From the NCBI GenBank assembly GCA_017452785.1, contig JAFTLT010000053.1, forward strand, positions 1 to 58,300: a DNA stretch of 58,300 bases. Direction: 5' to 3'. Positions 45,432 to 54,326 of this stretch are shown piece after piece. The position numbers were made by a program, and so were the translations under genes. The notes below the pieces were generated by a model, which saw only the letters and a list, made by a program, of their open reading frames with translations, had not been told where the DNA came from and ran no database searches. Source of the DNA: Clostridia bacterium. GTDB lineage: Bacteria > Bacillota > Clostridia > Oscillospirales > Acutalibacteraceae. Positions within the stretch are counted from its first letter, which is position 1. The number at the start of each line of letters is the position of its first letter.

Positions 45432-47465
45432 ATGGATACTTTAGTTTATCTCACCCCGGTTGTCGGTGTCGTCGGCTTGCTTTTTGCTCTCATTCTTGCA
45501 ATGAGAATTAACAAGCGTGATCCGGGAACCGAAAAAATGCAAGAGATTTCCGCTGCAATTCATTCAGGCGCAAAAGCCTTCCTTTTTGCAGAGTACAGAA
45601 TTCTTGTATTTTTTGTTCTTGCTCTTTTTGTTGCAATCGGTTGTTTCATCACATGGGGCACAGCAGTTGCTTTCCTCATCGGTGCAGTCTTCTCAATTAT
45701 TGCAGGCTACTTCGGCATGAATGTTGCAACTAAGGCAAATGTAAGAACAACAAATGCCGCTGCAAAAGGCGGCATGAAGTCTGCACTTTCCGTTGCTTTT
45801 TCAGGCGGTGCAGTTATGGGCATGTGCGTTGTAGGTCTTGGGCTTCTCGGAATTGCAGGCATTTATGCTGTAACAAAGGACGCTGACCTTCTCTTCGGAT
45901 TCAGCCTCGGCGCATCATCAATTGCACTTTTTGCCCGTGTTGGCGGTGGCATATACACAAAGGCTGCCGATGTGGGCGCAGACCTTGTAGGCAAGGTTGA
46001 AGCAGGCATTCCCGAAGATGACCCCAGAAACCCTGCCGTTATTGCCGATAATGTTGGTGATAATGTTGGTGACGTTGCAGGTATGGGTGCAGACCTCTTT
46101 GAGAGCTATGCAGGTGCAATTATTTCTGCTGTTTCTCTCGGTATTGCTGCTTTTGCCGCAAGTGACAGATCACATCTTGGTGCTGCATATCCTTTATTTA
46201 TTGCTGCTATCGGTGTGCTTGGCTCAATAATTTCCACATTCTTTGTGCGTGGCAGTGAAAAGAGTGACCCTCACAAATCACTTAAGGTTGCAACTTATGT
46301 TGCCTCAGCTGTTGTGCTTGTTGCAGGTCTTTTTCTTAGCCATGTTATGTTCGGCACACTTATATACGGTTTTGCAATTGTTGCGGGCATCGCTGTTGGT
46401 ACTCTTATCGGTACGCTTACAGAAATTTATACCTCTGACAGTTACAGAGCGGTTAAGAAAATAGCTGAGCAGTCAGAAACAGGAACGGCAACAAATATTA
46501 TTTCAGGCATTGCCGTAGGTATGAAATCAACTGCTATGCCCATCATTCTTATATGTGTAGGAATTTTTGTTTCATATTTCTGCTGTAAAGACGGCGGAGA
46601 CGGTGCCGGCATCTACGGTGTAGCTCTTGCAGCTGTAGGTATGCTCTCAACAACAGGTATCACCGTAGCTGTTGACGCATACGGACCTATTGCTGACAAT
46701 GCAGGCGGCATAGCTGAAATGTCAGGTCTTGATAAGTCAGTCAGAGAAATCACTGACAAGCTTGACTCAGTAGGTAACACAACAGCAGCTATCGGTAAAG
46801 GCTTTGCTATCGGCTCAGCTGCACTGACAGCTCTTGCACTGTTCTTCTCATATGCAGAAGCGGTAAATCTTGAAGAAATCGGCATTGACCTTCTTAACTA
46901 TCAGGTTGTTATCGGTCTTCTTATCGGCGGTGTGCTTCCTTTCATTTTCTCAGCTTTCACTATGGAATCAGTAAGTAAAGCAGCTTATGAAATGATTGCA
47001 GAAGTCCGCAGACAGTTCAAGACCATTCCCGGCATACTTGAAGGCAAGGCAAAGCCTGACTATAAAAAGTGTGTTGCAATTTCAACAACCGCTGCACTTA
47101 AGGAAATGATTATTCCCGGCATTTTAGCTGTTGCATCACCTCTGCTTGTTGGCTGCATTTTAGGTGTAAGTGCACTTGGCGGTCTGCTTGCAGGCTCACT
47201 CGTAACAGGTGTTCTGCTTGCAATATTCATGTCAAACTCAGGCGGTGCTTGGGATAACGCAAAGAAGTTTATCGAAAGCGGTGTTCACGGCGGCAAGGGC
47301 AGCGAAGCTCACAAGGCATCTGTTGTCGGTGACACAGTCGGCGACCCCTTCAAAGATACTGCAGGTCCCTCAATCAACATTCTTATCAAGCTTATGACAA
47401 TTGTGGCTCTTGTGTTTGCACCTTTATTTATGATGATAAATGCAGGTCAGGGATTCCTGATGTAA
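45432..47465 (+). CDS. hppA: K+-dependent membrane pyrophosphatase
   Basis: 677 residues with about 16 transmembrane helices. Substrate and metal sites are present: the [11 protein letters not shown]-type motif in [21 protein letters not shown], the [20 protein letters not shown] loop, and the C-terminal [22 protein letters not shown]. The sequence [19 protein letters not shown] has Ala where K+-independent enzymes have Lys, so this is a K+-requiring form. It couples PPi hydrolysis to H+ and/or Na+ export. The Na+ versus H+ question is not settled by sequence reading alone. It stands alone with its own promoter. Confidence 0.93.
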   Translation: MDTLVYLTPVVGVVGLLFALILAMRINKRDPGTEKMQEISAAIHSGAKAFLFAEYRILVFFVLALFVAIGCFITWGTAVAFLIGAVFSIIAGYFGMNVATKANVRTTNAAAKGGMKSALSVAFSGGAVMGMCVVGLGLLGIAGIYAVTKDADLLFGFSLGASSIALFARVGGGIYTKAADVGADLVGKVEAGIPEDDPRNPAVIADNVGDNVGDVAGMGADLFESYAGAIISAVSLGIAAFAASDRSHLGAAYPLFIAAIGVLGSIISTFFVRGSEKSDPHKSLKVATYVASAVVLVAGLFLSHVMFGTLIYGFAIVAGIAVGTLIGTLTEIYTSDSYRAVKKIAEQSETGTATNIISGIAVGMKSTAMPIILICVGIFVSYFCCKDGGDGAGIYGVALAAVGMLSTTGITVAVDAYGPIADNAGGIAEMSGLDKSVREITDKLDSVGNTTAAIGKGFAIGSAALTALALFFSYAEAVNLEEIGIDLLNYQVVIGLLIGGVLPFIFSAFTMESVSKAAYEMIAEVRRQFKTIPGILEGKAKPDYKKCVAISTTAALKEMIIPGILAVASPLLVGCILGVSALGGLLAGSLVTGVLLAIFMSNSGGAWDNAKKFIESGVHGGKGSEAHKASVVGDTVGDPFKDTAGPSINILIKLMTIVALVFAPLFMMINAGQGFLM

Positions 47466-47494
47466 TTAGGAATTCGGAATTAGGAATTAGGAAT
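47466..47494 (+). repeat. Short AATTAGG tandem repeat
   Basis: AATTAGG-AATTCGG-AATTAGG-AATTAGG-AATTGCG, immediately after the hppA stop. Unit length is 7 bases. It is too short and regular for CRISPR and resembles simple repeats near gene ends in this genome. Confidence 0.7.
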
Positions 47495-47553
47495 TGCGCT
47501 TGGGTTTCGTCAAAGGATGAAATGACAGACCGCAGAAGGAGCAAAGTTCTTTG

Positions 47554-47639
47554 ATTCTTTCTTATTACGTCAGTAACAAGGTTCTTGAGTGCAACGCACG
47601 AAAGGTTCTTACAAGAAAGAATGCCTGTCCGGCGAGGAC
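47554..47639 (-). repeat. Structured dispersed repeat, copy D (long form)
   Basis: Minus strand: GTCC-TCGCC-GGAC (plus 47627-47639), then a 10-bp stem ATTCTTTCTT/AAGAAAGAAT (plus 47554-47563 with 47613-47622). The loop is larger (49 bases) and contains its own direct repeat GGTTCTT. Stem 2 has again changed on both sides together. Confidence 0.7.
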
Positions 47640-47670
47640 AAAAAAAGACAAATTTAATATAACGATAACA

Positions 47671-47702
47671 AAAAGAGGACTGCAGAAATGCGGTCCTCTT
47701 TT
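47671..47702. terminator. Bidirectional terminator
   Basis: AAAAGAGGAC (47671-47680) with GTCCTCTTTT (47693-47702), loop TGCAGAAATGCG. It lies between hppA (plus) and the HIRAN gene (minus). Confidence 0.8.
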
Positions 47703-47741
47703 CAACAAAGAAAGTAGAAAGGTATGAACAAAGGGTAGTAA

Positions 47742-48062
47742 TCATATAATTTCTTTCGCTTCGTCATCACTGAGAATCCTTGCAATAACACTGCTGTGAG
47801 TGATAAACATAACCTCGATAAAGGCGGTGTCGCCGATTTTATCATAAAGTCTGCCTGCGCTGTGGGTACCTTCATAAACCGTGTGTATACTGTTTGCAAC
47901 ATAACCGACTGTGCCGATAAGCGGGTGAGAGACCTTTATGGCTTCGCAGTCAAAGCTGTTGTCAGGTTCTTTTTCGAGCTTGAAGGCTCTGCCGATTTTA
48001 AAGGGTGCCTTGCCGAAATAATTATTTGCACCTGTGATTGTGATGTAGATTGATTTTTCCAT
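47742..48062 (-). CDS. Stand-alone HIRAN domain protein
   Basis: 106 residues comprising one HIRAN domain: ITGANNYFGKAPFKIGRAFKLEKEPDNSFDCEAIKVSH followed by IGTVGYVANS. In HLTF/Rad5 and bacterial helicase or nuclease proteins the HIRAN domain binds single-stranded DNA 3' ends. Here it is not fused to an enzyme. The ATG follows AAAGGAG. A role in DNA repair or replication-fork recognition is inference only. Confidence 0.78.
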   Translation of the reverse strand: MEKSIYITITGANNYFGKAPFKIGRAFKLEKEPDNSFDCEAIKVSHPLIGTVGYVANSIHTVYEGTHSAGRLYDKIGDTAFIEVMFITHSSVIARILSDDEAKEII

Positions 48063-48162
48063 ATTGGTACTCCTTTCGTTTGTGTTATGCTTACATTATA
48101 CATATTCAAAGTCCACATATTTGGATTTTGGTTGATTTCTACAGATGATTTTATGAAAAACT

Positions 48163-48226
48163 AAGACCTGCCCACACGGACAGGTCTTATCTATTATCTA
48201 TTAGTTATTATCTATTATCTTAGCGA
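48163..48226 (-). terminator. yebC terminator with adjoining ATTATCT repeat
   Basis: AAGACCTG (48163-48170) with CAGGTCTT (48181-48188), preceded on the minus-strand exit by AGTTTTTC. Right next to it (48189-48226) is a run of ATCTATTATCT-type units, an AT-rich simple repeat of unknown meaning. Confidence 0.65.
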
Positions 48227-48247
48227 AGCGCTCGTGCTGACTGAAAA

Positions 48248-48988
48248 TCAGGGTAAGTCCTCTTCATTTGCAAGGTTGTGCCATACATTCTGCACGTCAT
48301 CATTGTCCTCAAGCATCTCAAGAAGCTTGCCCATGCACTTAAGGTCGTCTTCGTTTGTCAGCTCTGTTTCTGTGTTGGGTACATATTCAACCTCGGCGGA
48401 AACGAATTTATAACCCTTCGCCTCAAGGTCATCGCGTACAGCACCTAAATCGTTGGGCTCTGTGCGGATAACGAAAACATCCTCGTCATCGCTGAGGAAG
48501 TCAACTGCACCTGCTTCAAGTGCATCTTCCATAAGCTTTTCTTCGTCGGTGTCTTCCTGCTCAATAACAATTACACCGTAGCGTGTGAACATAAAGGAAA
48601 CGCAGCCCTGCTGACCCATGTTGCCCTTGTTTTTATCGAAGTAGTGGCGCATTTCGCCTGCGGTACGGTTACGGTTGTCTGTGAGAGTTTCAACAATAAC
48701 TGCAATGCCTGAGGGGCCGTAGCCTTCATACATAATTTCTTCGTAGTTGTTGCCGCCTGCTTCGCCGCTTGCCTTTTTGATAATTCTTTCAATGTTGTCA
48801 TTGGGTACGTTGTTAGCTTTAGCCTTAGCGATAACATCCTTGAGCTTTGAGTTTGAAGCGGGGTCGGGGCCACCGTCACGAACTGCAACGGAAATTTCTC
48901 TGCCTATTTTAGTGAAGACCTTTGCTCTGGCACCGTCGGTCTTTTCTTTTTTTCTTTTAATGGTGCTCCATTTTGAATGGCCTGACAT
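48248..48988 (-). CDS. YebC/PmpR family protein
   Basis: 246 residues from the ATG at 48988; an in-frame TTG four codons earlier is less likely. The N-terminal [23 protein letters not shown] and the [40 protein letters not shown] and GCVSFMF motifs are those of the YebC/TACO1 family. These proteins bind DNA or assist translation of difficult stretches. The target here is unknown. It is a single gene with its own terminator. Confidence 0.93.
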   Translation of the reverse strand: MSGHSKWSTIKRKKEKTDGARAKVFTKIGREISVAVRDGGPDPASNSKLKDVIAKAKANNVPNDNIERIIKKASGEAGGNNYEEIMYEGYGPSGIAVIVETLTDNRNRTAGEMRHYFDKNKGNMGQQGCVSFMFTRYGVIVIEQEDTDEEKLMEDALEAGAVDFLSDDEDVFVIRTEPNDLGAVRDDLEAKGYKFVSAEVEYVPNTETELTNEDDLKCMGKLLEMLEDNDDVQNVWHNLANEEDLP

Positions 48989-49066
48989 GTAATTCACCAA
49001 TCCTTTTATTATATTTCATACAGTTATATAATCTATCACTTTTTTGCTGTTTTGTCAAGTAAAAAG

Positions 49067-49099
49067 GGGACTCGGCAGAGGTTTTGTCTGCAAAGTCCC
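49067..49099 (-). terminator. Terminator of the two-component system genes
   Basis: GGGACT (49067-49072) with AGTCCC (49094-49099) and inner GCAGA/TCTGC pairing. On the minus strand it is followed by CTTTTT. Confidence 0.75.
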
Positions 49100-49104
49100 T
49101 TATA

Positions 49105-50349
49105 TTACAGAGTTATCTTAAAGGTTATTCCTGTTGTGCCCGTGGTAAAGACTTTAATTTTGCCTTTGTGGCGCTGAACGATAGCCTGCGCAATGGAAAG
49201 GCCTATGCCATAGCCTCCGACCTTTTCGTCTCTTGCTCTTGAAGCGTCGCCTCTGTAAAAACGGTCAAACAGACGTGAAACCTTATCAGGGTCAACATAT
49301 TCGCAGGTGTTAAAGCTCTCAATGATAACGCTTTTGCCTGATTTATAAAGGCTCAGCTTAATGTGACCGCATTCGTCGGTGTACTTGATAGCGTTGTCGC
49401 AAAGGATAGTGATGAGCTGTCTGATTTCAGCCTCATTGCCATAGTAGTACAGGTTGTCAGGTGCTGAATAAGAAAAGTTCTTATTGGCAACAGCAGCACT
49501 TGTTTCAAAGTTTGCGGCAGTTTCGAGCAGTGCCTCACTTATATTAAAGGTGTTGCGGCTCTCATCGTCCTGCACTTCGTTAAGCTTTGTCAGCTCCACT
49601 AATTTTTTGACAAGATGATTCATTCTTGTGGTCTGATTTTTTATGCTTGTCAGCCACTCATTTTCGCCGTCACACATTTCCAGCACCTCGGCATTGGCAG
49701 AGATTATTGCAAGAGGTGTTTTCAGCTCGTGGCTGGCATCTGTGATAAACTGTTTTTGCTTTTCCATACTGTCAGCAACGGGCTTCATAGCTTTTTTAGA
49801 CAGCCAATAGACTAAGAGAACAAGGACGGTAATTGTTATTATATTAACGAAAACCGATATTGTGGCAAGGGCGGCCACCTGAGCAATATCTCTTGTCATA
49901 TCAATAAAAACCATCATAGATTTTCCACCGGGATTTTCTGTATAATAATATCTGTAAAAATCCACCATGCCATAGCCGGGTTCGCTGTTATATATCTGTG
50001 AGGCATAGTTGAAGGCAGTTTTATCATCAACATCCTCTGCATTTTCTGTGGAAATCTTTGTTACAACATTGTCCATCATTTCAACAACAAAATAACGGGT
50101 GGAATAGGGTGTTTCTATGTTAATGCGGTATTCACCGAAAGGGTTAAGCAAAGCCCCTATGTCATATTCATCATCAAATTTATTTGGAAGAACACCTTTA
50201 TTTGCAGATATAATTTTAAGCACTGAGCGAATATCAGAATCACGCTGATAGACATTTATAAGGTTAACGCCTATGGTCTGCACTATTGTCAGTGAAGCCA
50301 AAGCAAATAAAGCAATTGCCATAAAGCGTCGCTGCAATTTTTTCAGCAT
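49105..50349 (-). CDS. Sensor histidine kinase
   Basis: 414 residues. Two transmembrane helices (about 11-31 and 158-180) flank an extracellular sensor of about 125 residues. The dimerisation His is in DASHELKTPLAI (about 205-216). The ATPase domain has the N box LCDNAIKY, the F box DRFYRG and the G2 box GGYGIGLSIAQAI. The G1 box is weak (FNTCEYVDPDK in place of DNGxG), so ATP binding may be altered. It pairs with the OmpR-type regulator encoded 45 bases upstream. The signal is unknown. Confidence 0.9.
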   Translation of the reverse strand: MLKKLQRRFMAIALFALASLTIVQTIGVNLINVYQRDSDIRSVLKIISANKGVLPNKFDDEYDIGALLNPFGEYRINIETPYSTRYFVVEMMDNVVTKISTENAEDVDDKTAFNYASQIYNSEPGYGMVDFYRYYYTENPGGKSMMVFIDMTRDIAQVAALATISVFVNIITITVLVLLVYWLSKKAMKPVADSMEKQKQFITDASHELKTPLAIISANAEVLEMCDGENEWLTSIKNQTTRMNHLVKKLVELTKLNEVQDDESRNTFNISEALLETAANFETSAAVANKNFSYSAPDNLYYYGNEAEIRQLITILCDNAIKYTDECGHIKLSLYKSGKSVIIESFNTCEYVDPDKVSRLFDRFYRGDASRARDEKVGGYGIGLSIAQAIVQRHKGKIKVFTTGTTGITFKITL

Positions 50350-50394
50350 AGTAATTGCCCCTGAGCACAGAAGTGCTTTTTCCTTTCCTGATTT

Positions 50395-51069
50395 TTATGC
50401 GGTTTCTTCAAGGGTATATCCAACGCCTCTGACAGCCTTTATTTCTAAGTTTGCACCGAGAGAGGAAAGCTTTTTGCGAAGGTAAGATATATATACCCAC
50501 ACAACATTGATTTCTGCTTCTGTTTCATATCCCCATATTCTTTCCATAAACTGCTCTGTTGAAATCAGTCTGCCGGGGCTGCTCATAAGAAGCTCAATCA
50601 TCTGAAATTCCTTGTTGCCGAGACGAAGGGACTTATCGCCCACACTCAGCTCAAAGGTTTCTCTGTTAAGTGAGAGATTGCCTATTGTCAGCAGGTTGGG
50701 TGAAAATTCTGACTTTCTTCTTGTGAGGGCTCTTATGCGTGCTAAAAGCTCACCCATAGAGAAGGGCTTTGTCAGATAATCGTCTGCGCCGGTGTCAAGG
50801 CCGAGGATTTTATCGTCGGTTTCTGACTTTGCCGTGAGAATTATAACAGGGGTGTCAACACCCTGCTGTCTGAGCTCACTGAGAACCTCAAGGCCGTTTT
50901 TCTTTGGCATCATTATATCAAGTATTATTGCATCATAGTTTTCACAAAGACCGTAATCAAGGGCATCCTGACCGTTGAAAACAGGGTCAACAGAATAGTT
51001 GTTATGCTTGAAAACAGCACAAAGAGCCTTTGATAAATCTTTTTCATCCTCTGCAAGTAAAAGTCTCAT
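50395..51069 (-). CDS. OmpR/PhoB family response regulator
   Basis: 224 residues. The receiver domain has the acidic pair EDEKD, the phospho-acceptor Asp in DAIILDIMMPKKNG (D51 region), Thr in VIILTAK, and Lys in DYLTKPF. A winged-helix domain follows (about 127-224) with NLSLNRETFELSV and VWVYISYLRKKL. It would control genes in response to the kinase encoded next. It is the first gene of the pair. Confidence 0.94.
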   Translation of the reverse strand: MRLLLAEDEKDLSKALCAVFKHNNYSVDPVFNGQDALDYGLCENYDAIILDIMMPKKNGLEVLSELRQQGVDTPVIILTAKSETDDKILGLDTGADDYLTKPFSMGELLARIRALTRRKSEFSPNLLTIGNLSLNRETFELSVGDKSLRLGNKEFQMIELLMSSPGRLISTEQFMERIWGYETEAEINVVWVYISYLRKKLSSLGANLEIKAVRGVGYTLEETA

Positions 51070-51192
51070 ATTTTTTACCTCCGTAAAGTCTTTATCTATT
51101 ATATATCAAAAAGCAAACAATTGCAATGAAAGTATTGCCTGACTTGTATTAAGATAATATATTCTTAACTTTAAATAAACTAAAAATAAGCA

Positions 51193-51218
51193 AGGCGACA
51201 CCTTATAAAGTGCCGCCT
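51193..51218 (-). terminator. Terminator of the SH3 protein gene
   Basis: AGGCGACAC (51193-51201) with GTGCCGCCT (51210-51218). On the minus strand the one A-C mismatch becomes a G-U pair, and TTGCTTATTTTT follows, so it is oriented for the minus-strand gene at 51232. Confidence 0.75.
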
Positions 51219-51231
51219 CAGGAGTGATATT

Positions 51232-52182
51232 TTACATTTTTATGACATAATTGCCGTTTACATAACCCTTTTGTTCTTTAAACTCAATATAAACCCACAT
51301 TGGGTTGCTTTGGCAAATTTCTATAACAGACACCTCTTCGTCTTTTCCGATAACGGTAACAGCCTCAAAATCCACACCGGGTCCGACCCTCATGTAAAGC
51401 CCTTTTTCAGCTGTAACTTTTGCCCTATAAGAGCCTTCTGACAAGGTCTGCTTGCTTTCCTCACTCTTTTTACTTTCATCGGTTTCGGCTGAGGTGCTTT
51501 CGCTTGTCTCTTGCTGTGAGGGCAAGGTGGTGCTGTCAAGGGCAGCGTCTGTTGTCAGATATGAGGCTGAAAGCCAGCCGTAAACATCCATAGACGGAAC
51601 ATAGACATAAACCCAGATGTCACTGTCTAAGGAGCCGCCTGTTATCTGCAATCTGGTTCCGCCTTGTACACTGCCGAGGGGAGCGTAGCTATCACCGGGT
51701 CCTTTTCTCAATGGCAAGGATTTTTGTGATATAACAGTGCAGAGAGCCGGCTTATAGTTTATTTCGGGCGGCAACAGACCTTCAGTGCCGCTGAGCTCTG
51801 TCTGTATTGTTGTTTCGGGCTCTGCCGAAGTTGAGGCTTGCTGAGAGATGAAGGATGAAATTGCGGGTGCAAGGTCAAAATATTCTGCTGCCGTGTAAGC
51901 TGCTATGATGATAAGCACAAACACAAGCATTGACACAAGAGTAATAGCAGCTTTTCGTCCTGACTTGTTTTTTTGCAAAGGCTCTTCTTCTGAGGTGACA
52001 ATGACGGTGTCACTGTCAAATATTGAGCTGCTTTTGCTTGCCTTAGGCAGGTCCGTGACATTTTGAGATAAATCAATATCTTCTTTTGTGATTTCTGTTT
52101 CCTGTGTTTTTGTGGCTTGTCCGCAATGAGGGCAAAAGTCCTCTTCGCCGCTTAAAATATAATTGCAGTTTCGGCAAAGCAT
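51232..52182 (-). CDS. Zinc-ribbon membrane protein with two SH3 domains
   Basis: 316 residues. The N-terminal zinc ribbon (CRNCNYILSGEEDFCPHC, residues 3-20) and an acidic segment are followed by a transmembrane helix (about 80-103). A linker leads to a first SH3-like domain (about 145-208, SLPLRKGPGDSYAPLG). A Ser/Glu-rich spacer and a second SH3 domain come last (about 255-316, GLYMRVGPGVDFEAV). The SH3 parts should be outside and bind cell wall. The architecture parallels the Ig-repeat protein at 16732. Substrate or partner unknown. Confidence 0.78.
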   Translation of the reverse strand: MLCRNCNYILSGEEDFCPHCGQATKTQETEITKEDIDLSQNVTDLPKASKSSSIFDSDTVIVTSEEEPLQKNKSGRKAAITLVSMLVFVLIIIAAYTAAEYFDLAPAISSFISQQASTSAEPETTIQTELSGTEGLLPPEINYKPALCTVISQKSLPLRKGPGDSYAPLGSVQGGTRLQITGGSLDSDIWVYVYVPSMDVYGWLSASYLTTDAALDSTTLPSQQETSESTSAETDESKKSEESKQTLSEGSYRAKVTAEKGLYMRVGPGVDFEAVTVIGKDEEVSVIEICQSNPMWVYIEFKEQKGYVNGNYVIKM

Positions 52183-52285
52183 AATAAAACTCCTTTACTG
52201 TGAATATGATAAAAGAAGTCTATCACGCTCAATGGGCAAAGTTTGTCACATAGAGGAAGCGAGGGAAAAAATAATTAAACAGGAA

Positions 52286-52415
52286 AGAAGCCATGCACCT
52301 GACTAATGCATAGCTTCTTTTCGTACATATTTGAAAGGAGAGGGGAGTGCGGTGGGAAGGAGGGATGAAGTGTGAAAAATCGGAAAAAAACACACTTCAA
52401 TTCCCATCGCACAAT
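52286..52415 (-). ncRNA. Candidate C-rich small RNA
   Basis: In the 378-base gap 52183-52560, minus-strand TATAAT (plus 52419-52424) points to a start at about 52412-52415, where a long hairpin begins (52347-52412: GTGCG, TGGGAA and TGAAGTGTG arms). Its bulge reads TCCCTCC on the minus strand. A C-rich single-stranded run CTCCCCTCTCC follows. A 12-bp hairpin (52286-52297 with 52307-52318) ends it; this one pairs better on the minus strand (G-U in place of A-C). No good -35 is seen, and the long hairpin pairs slightly better on the plus strand. So a small RNA is only a candidate. Confidence 0.35.
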
Positions 52416-52518
52416 CACATTATAGGGGAGTAACTTTAAAGATAGCTTAAAGTCATTTTAAATCCGTGTGCTGATTTTGTAAACAATTTTTTAGGTCAAT
52501 TTCACACATATTACACAA

Positions 52519-52548
52519 AAGAAGCGACCCATTTCAGAGTCGCTTCTT
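52519..52548 (-). terminator. Terminator of the hydrogenase operon
   Basis: Perfect 10-bp stem AAGAAGCGAC (52519-52528) with GTCGCTTCTT (52539-52548), loop CCATTTCAGA. On the minus strand TTGTGT follows, so the T-run is short. Confidence 0.68.
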
Positions 52549-52560
52549 GAGATATTCAAA

Positions 52561-54312
52561 TTATTTATTGAACATAGGTCTTGCCACATATGATGTGTGC
52601 AGAAGCTCATGTGCCTTGTGGCTGTTGGGTTCGCCAAGGAATTCAGCATAAATCTTCTTGACATCTTCGCTTTCGTGGCTCTTACGAAGAGGACGGTTTT
52701 CGTCATTCTTATAAAGAGCAGCAGCTCTGAGAGATTTAAGGTCTGTGAAGTTACGAACTGTTGCACTCTGAACAGGCTGACCGCCACCGTTGATACAACC
52801 GCCGGGGCAACCCATGATTTCGATGAAGGTGTAATCAGCTGTGCCGTTCTTAACCTTATCCATGAGCACCTTAGCGTTCTTTGTACCGCTGGCAATTGCA
52901 ACCTTAACGTCCATATCGCCAAGCTTGTAGGAAGCTTCCTTGATGCCTTCCATACCACGAACTTCGTTGAATTCAACCTTTTCAAGAGTAGTGCCTGTGA
53001 TTACTTCGGCAGCTGTACGAAGAGCAGCCTCCATAACACCGCCTGTTGCACCGAAGATAACAGCAGCACCTGTGCCCTGACCGAGAGGAGCATCGCACTC
53101 TTCATCGGGAAGCATCTGGAAGTTGATGCCTGCTGACTCGATCATTCTGCCAAGCTCTCTTGTTGTAAGAACATAGTCAACATCAGGATAGCCTGCACCG
53201 TTTTCGTCGTCACGGCCGCACTCAAACTTTTTAGCTGTGCAAGGCATGATAGCAACAGAAACAATGTTCTTGGGGTCGATGCCGTTCTGCTGGGCAAAGT
53301 AGCTCTTGATGATTGCGCCCTGCATCTGCATGGGTGACTTACAGCTTGAAAGGTGGTCGAGCTCTGTGGGATAGTAGTGTTCGCAATATTTGATCCAGCC
53401 GGGTGAGCAGGATGTAATCATGGGAAGAACGCCGCCGTTCTTTACTCTTGAAAGAAGCTCTGTTGCTTCTTCCATAATTGTAAGGTCAGCACCGAAGTTG
53501 GTGTCGAATACCTTTTTGAAGCCGAGTCTGCGAAGAGCTGCAAACATCTTGCCTGTTACATCTGTGCCAACGGGCATGCCGAAGCATTCGCCGAGAGTTG
53601 CACGAACAGCAGGAGCAGCCTGAACAACAACATACTTTTCGGGGTCGCTGATAGCGGAGAATACCTTTTCTGTGTCGTCCTTTTCATAGATAGCACCTAC
53701 GGGGCAGTTAACGATGCACTGACCGCAGGAAATACATGATGTTGCGTTAAGGGGGAGCTCAAATGCTGAGCCGATGTGTGTGTCGATACCACGTGCATTT
53801 GCACCGATAACGCTGATGCCCTGCTGCTGACAGGCAGCTACGCAGCGGCGGCAAAGGATACACTTATTGTTATCTCTTACCATGTGAGCAGCTGAGTAGT
53901 CAAGCTCATAAACAGGCTTGTCACCGTCAAATCTGCCTTCATCGTCAACGCCGTATTCCTTGCAGAGCTTCTGAAGCTCGCAGTTACCGCTTCTTACGCA
54001 TGAAAGGCACTTTCTTTCGTGTGTTGAAAGGATAAGCTCAAGAGTTGTCTTTCTTGCCTTACGAACTCTTTCGCTGTTTGTGAAAATTTCTGTTCCGTCT
54101 CTTTCGATGGGGAATACGCAAGCTGCAACGAGGCTTCTTGCACCTGTTACCTCAACAACGCAGAAACGGCAAGCACCGATTTCGTTGATTTCCTTAAGGT
54201 AGCAGAGAGTGGGAATTTCAATGCCGAGCTGTCTTGCAGCTTCGAGAATTGTTGTGCCGTAAGGTACGCTGCAGGGCATACCGTTGATTGTAATATTAAC
54301 CATTTTATCCAT
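52561..54312 (-). CDS. hydA: [FeFe] hydrogenase catalytic subunit (HydA, group A)
   Basis: 583 residues. The order is a plant-type [2Fe-2S] domain (about 5-80, CYLKEINEIGACRFC), a His-Cys [4Fe-4S] site (HERKCLSCVRSGNCELQ), a 2x[4Fe-4S] ferredoxin domain (CILCRRCVAAC; CISCGQCIVNCP), then the H-cluster domain. H-cluster motifs are L1 TSCSPGWIKY, L2 MPCTAKKFE and L3 EIMGCPGGCINGGGQP. L1 has Ser where most enzymes have a second Cys (TSCCPGW). It makes or uses H2 in the HydABC complex, joining NADH and ferredoxin electrons. GGAGG sits nine bases before the ATG. Confidence 0.95.
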   Translation of the reverse strand: MDKMVNITINGMPCSVPYGTTILEAARQLGIEIPTLCYLKEINEIGACRFCVVEVTGARSLVAACVFPIERDGTEIFTNSERVRKARKTTLELILSTHERKCLSCVRSGNCELQKLCKEYGVDDEGRFDGDKPVYELDYSAAHMVRDNNKCILCRRCVAACQQQGISVIGANARGIDTHIGSAFELPLNATSCISCGQCIVNCPVGAIYEKDDTEKVFSAISDPEKYVVVQAAPAVRATLGECFGMPVGTDVTGKMFAALRRLGFKKVFDTNFGADLTIMEEATELLSRVKNGGVLPMITSCSPGWIKYCEHYYPTELDHLSSCKSPMQMQGAIIKSYFAQQNGIDPKNIVSVAIMPCTAKKFECGRDDENGAGYPDVDYVLTTRELGRMIESAGINFQMLPDEECDAPLGQGTGAAVIFGATGGVMEAALRTAAEVITGTTLEKVEFNEVRGMEGIKEASYKLGDMDVKVAIASGTKNAKVLMDKVKNGTADYTFIEIMGCPGGCINGGGQPVQSATVRNFTDLKSLRAAALYKNDENRPLRKSHESEDVKKIYAEFLGEPNSHKAHELLHTSYVARPMFNK

Positions 54313-54326
54313 TATGGCGTACCTCC

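Noticed and set aside
47466-47494. Tandem AATTAGG units considered as a CRISPR or VNTR
   Set aside because: Units are 7 bases with no spacers. It is a simple repeat.
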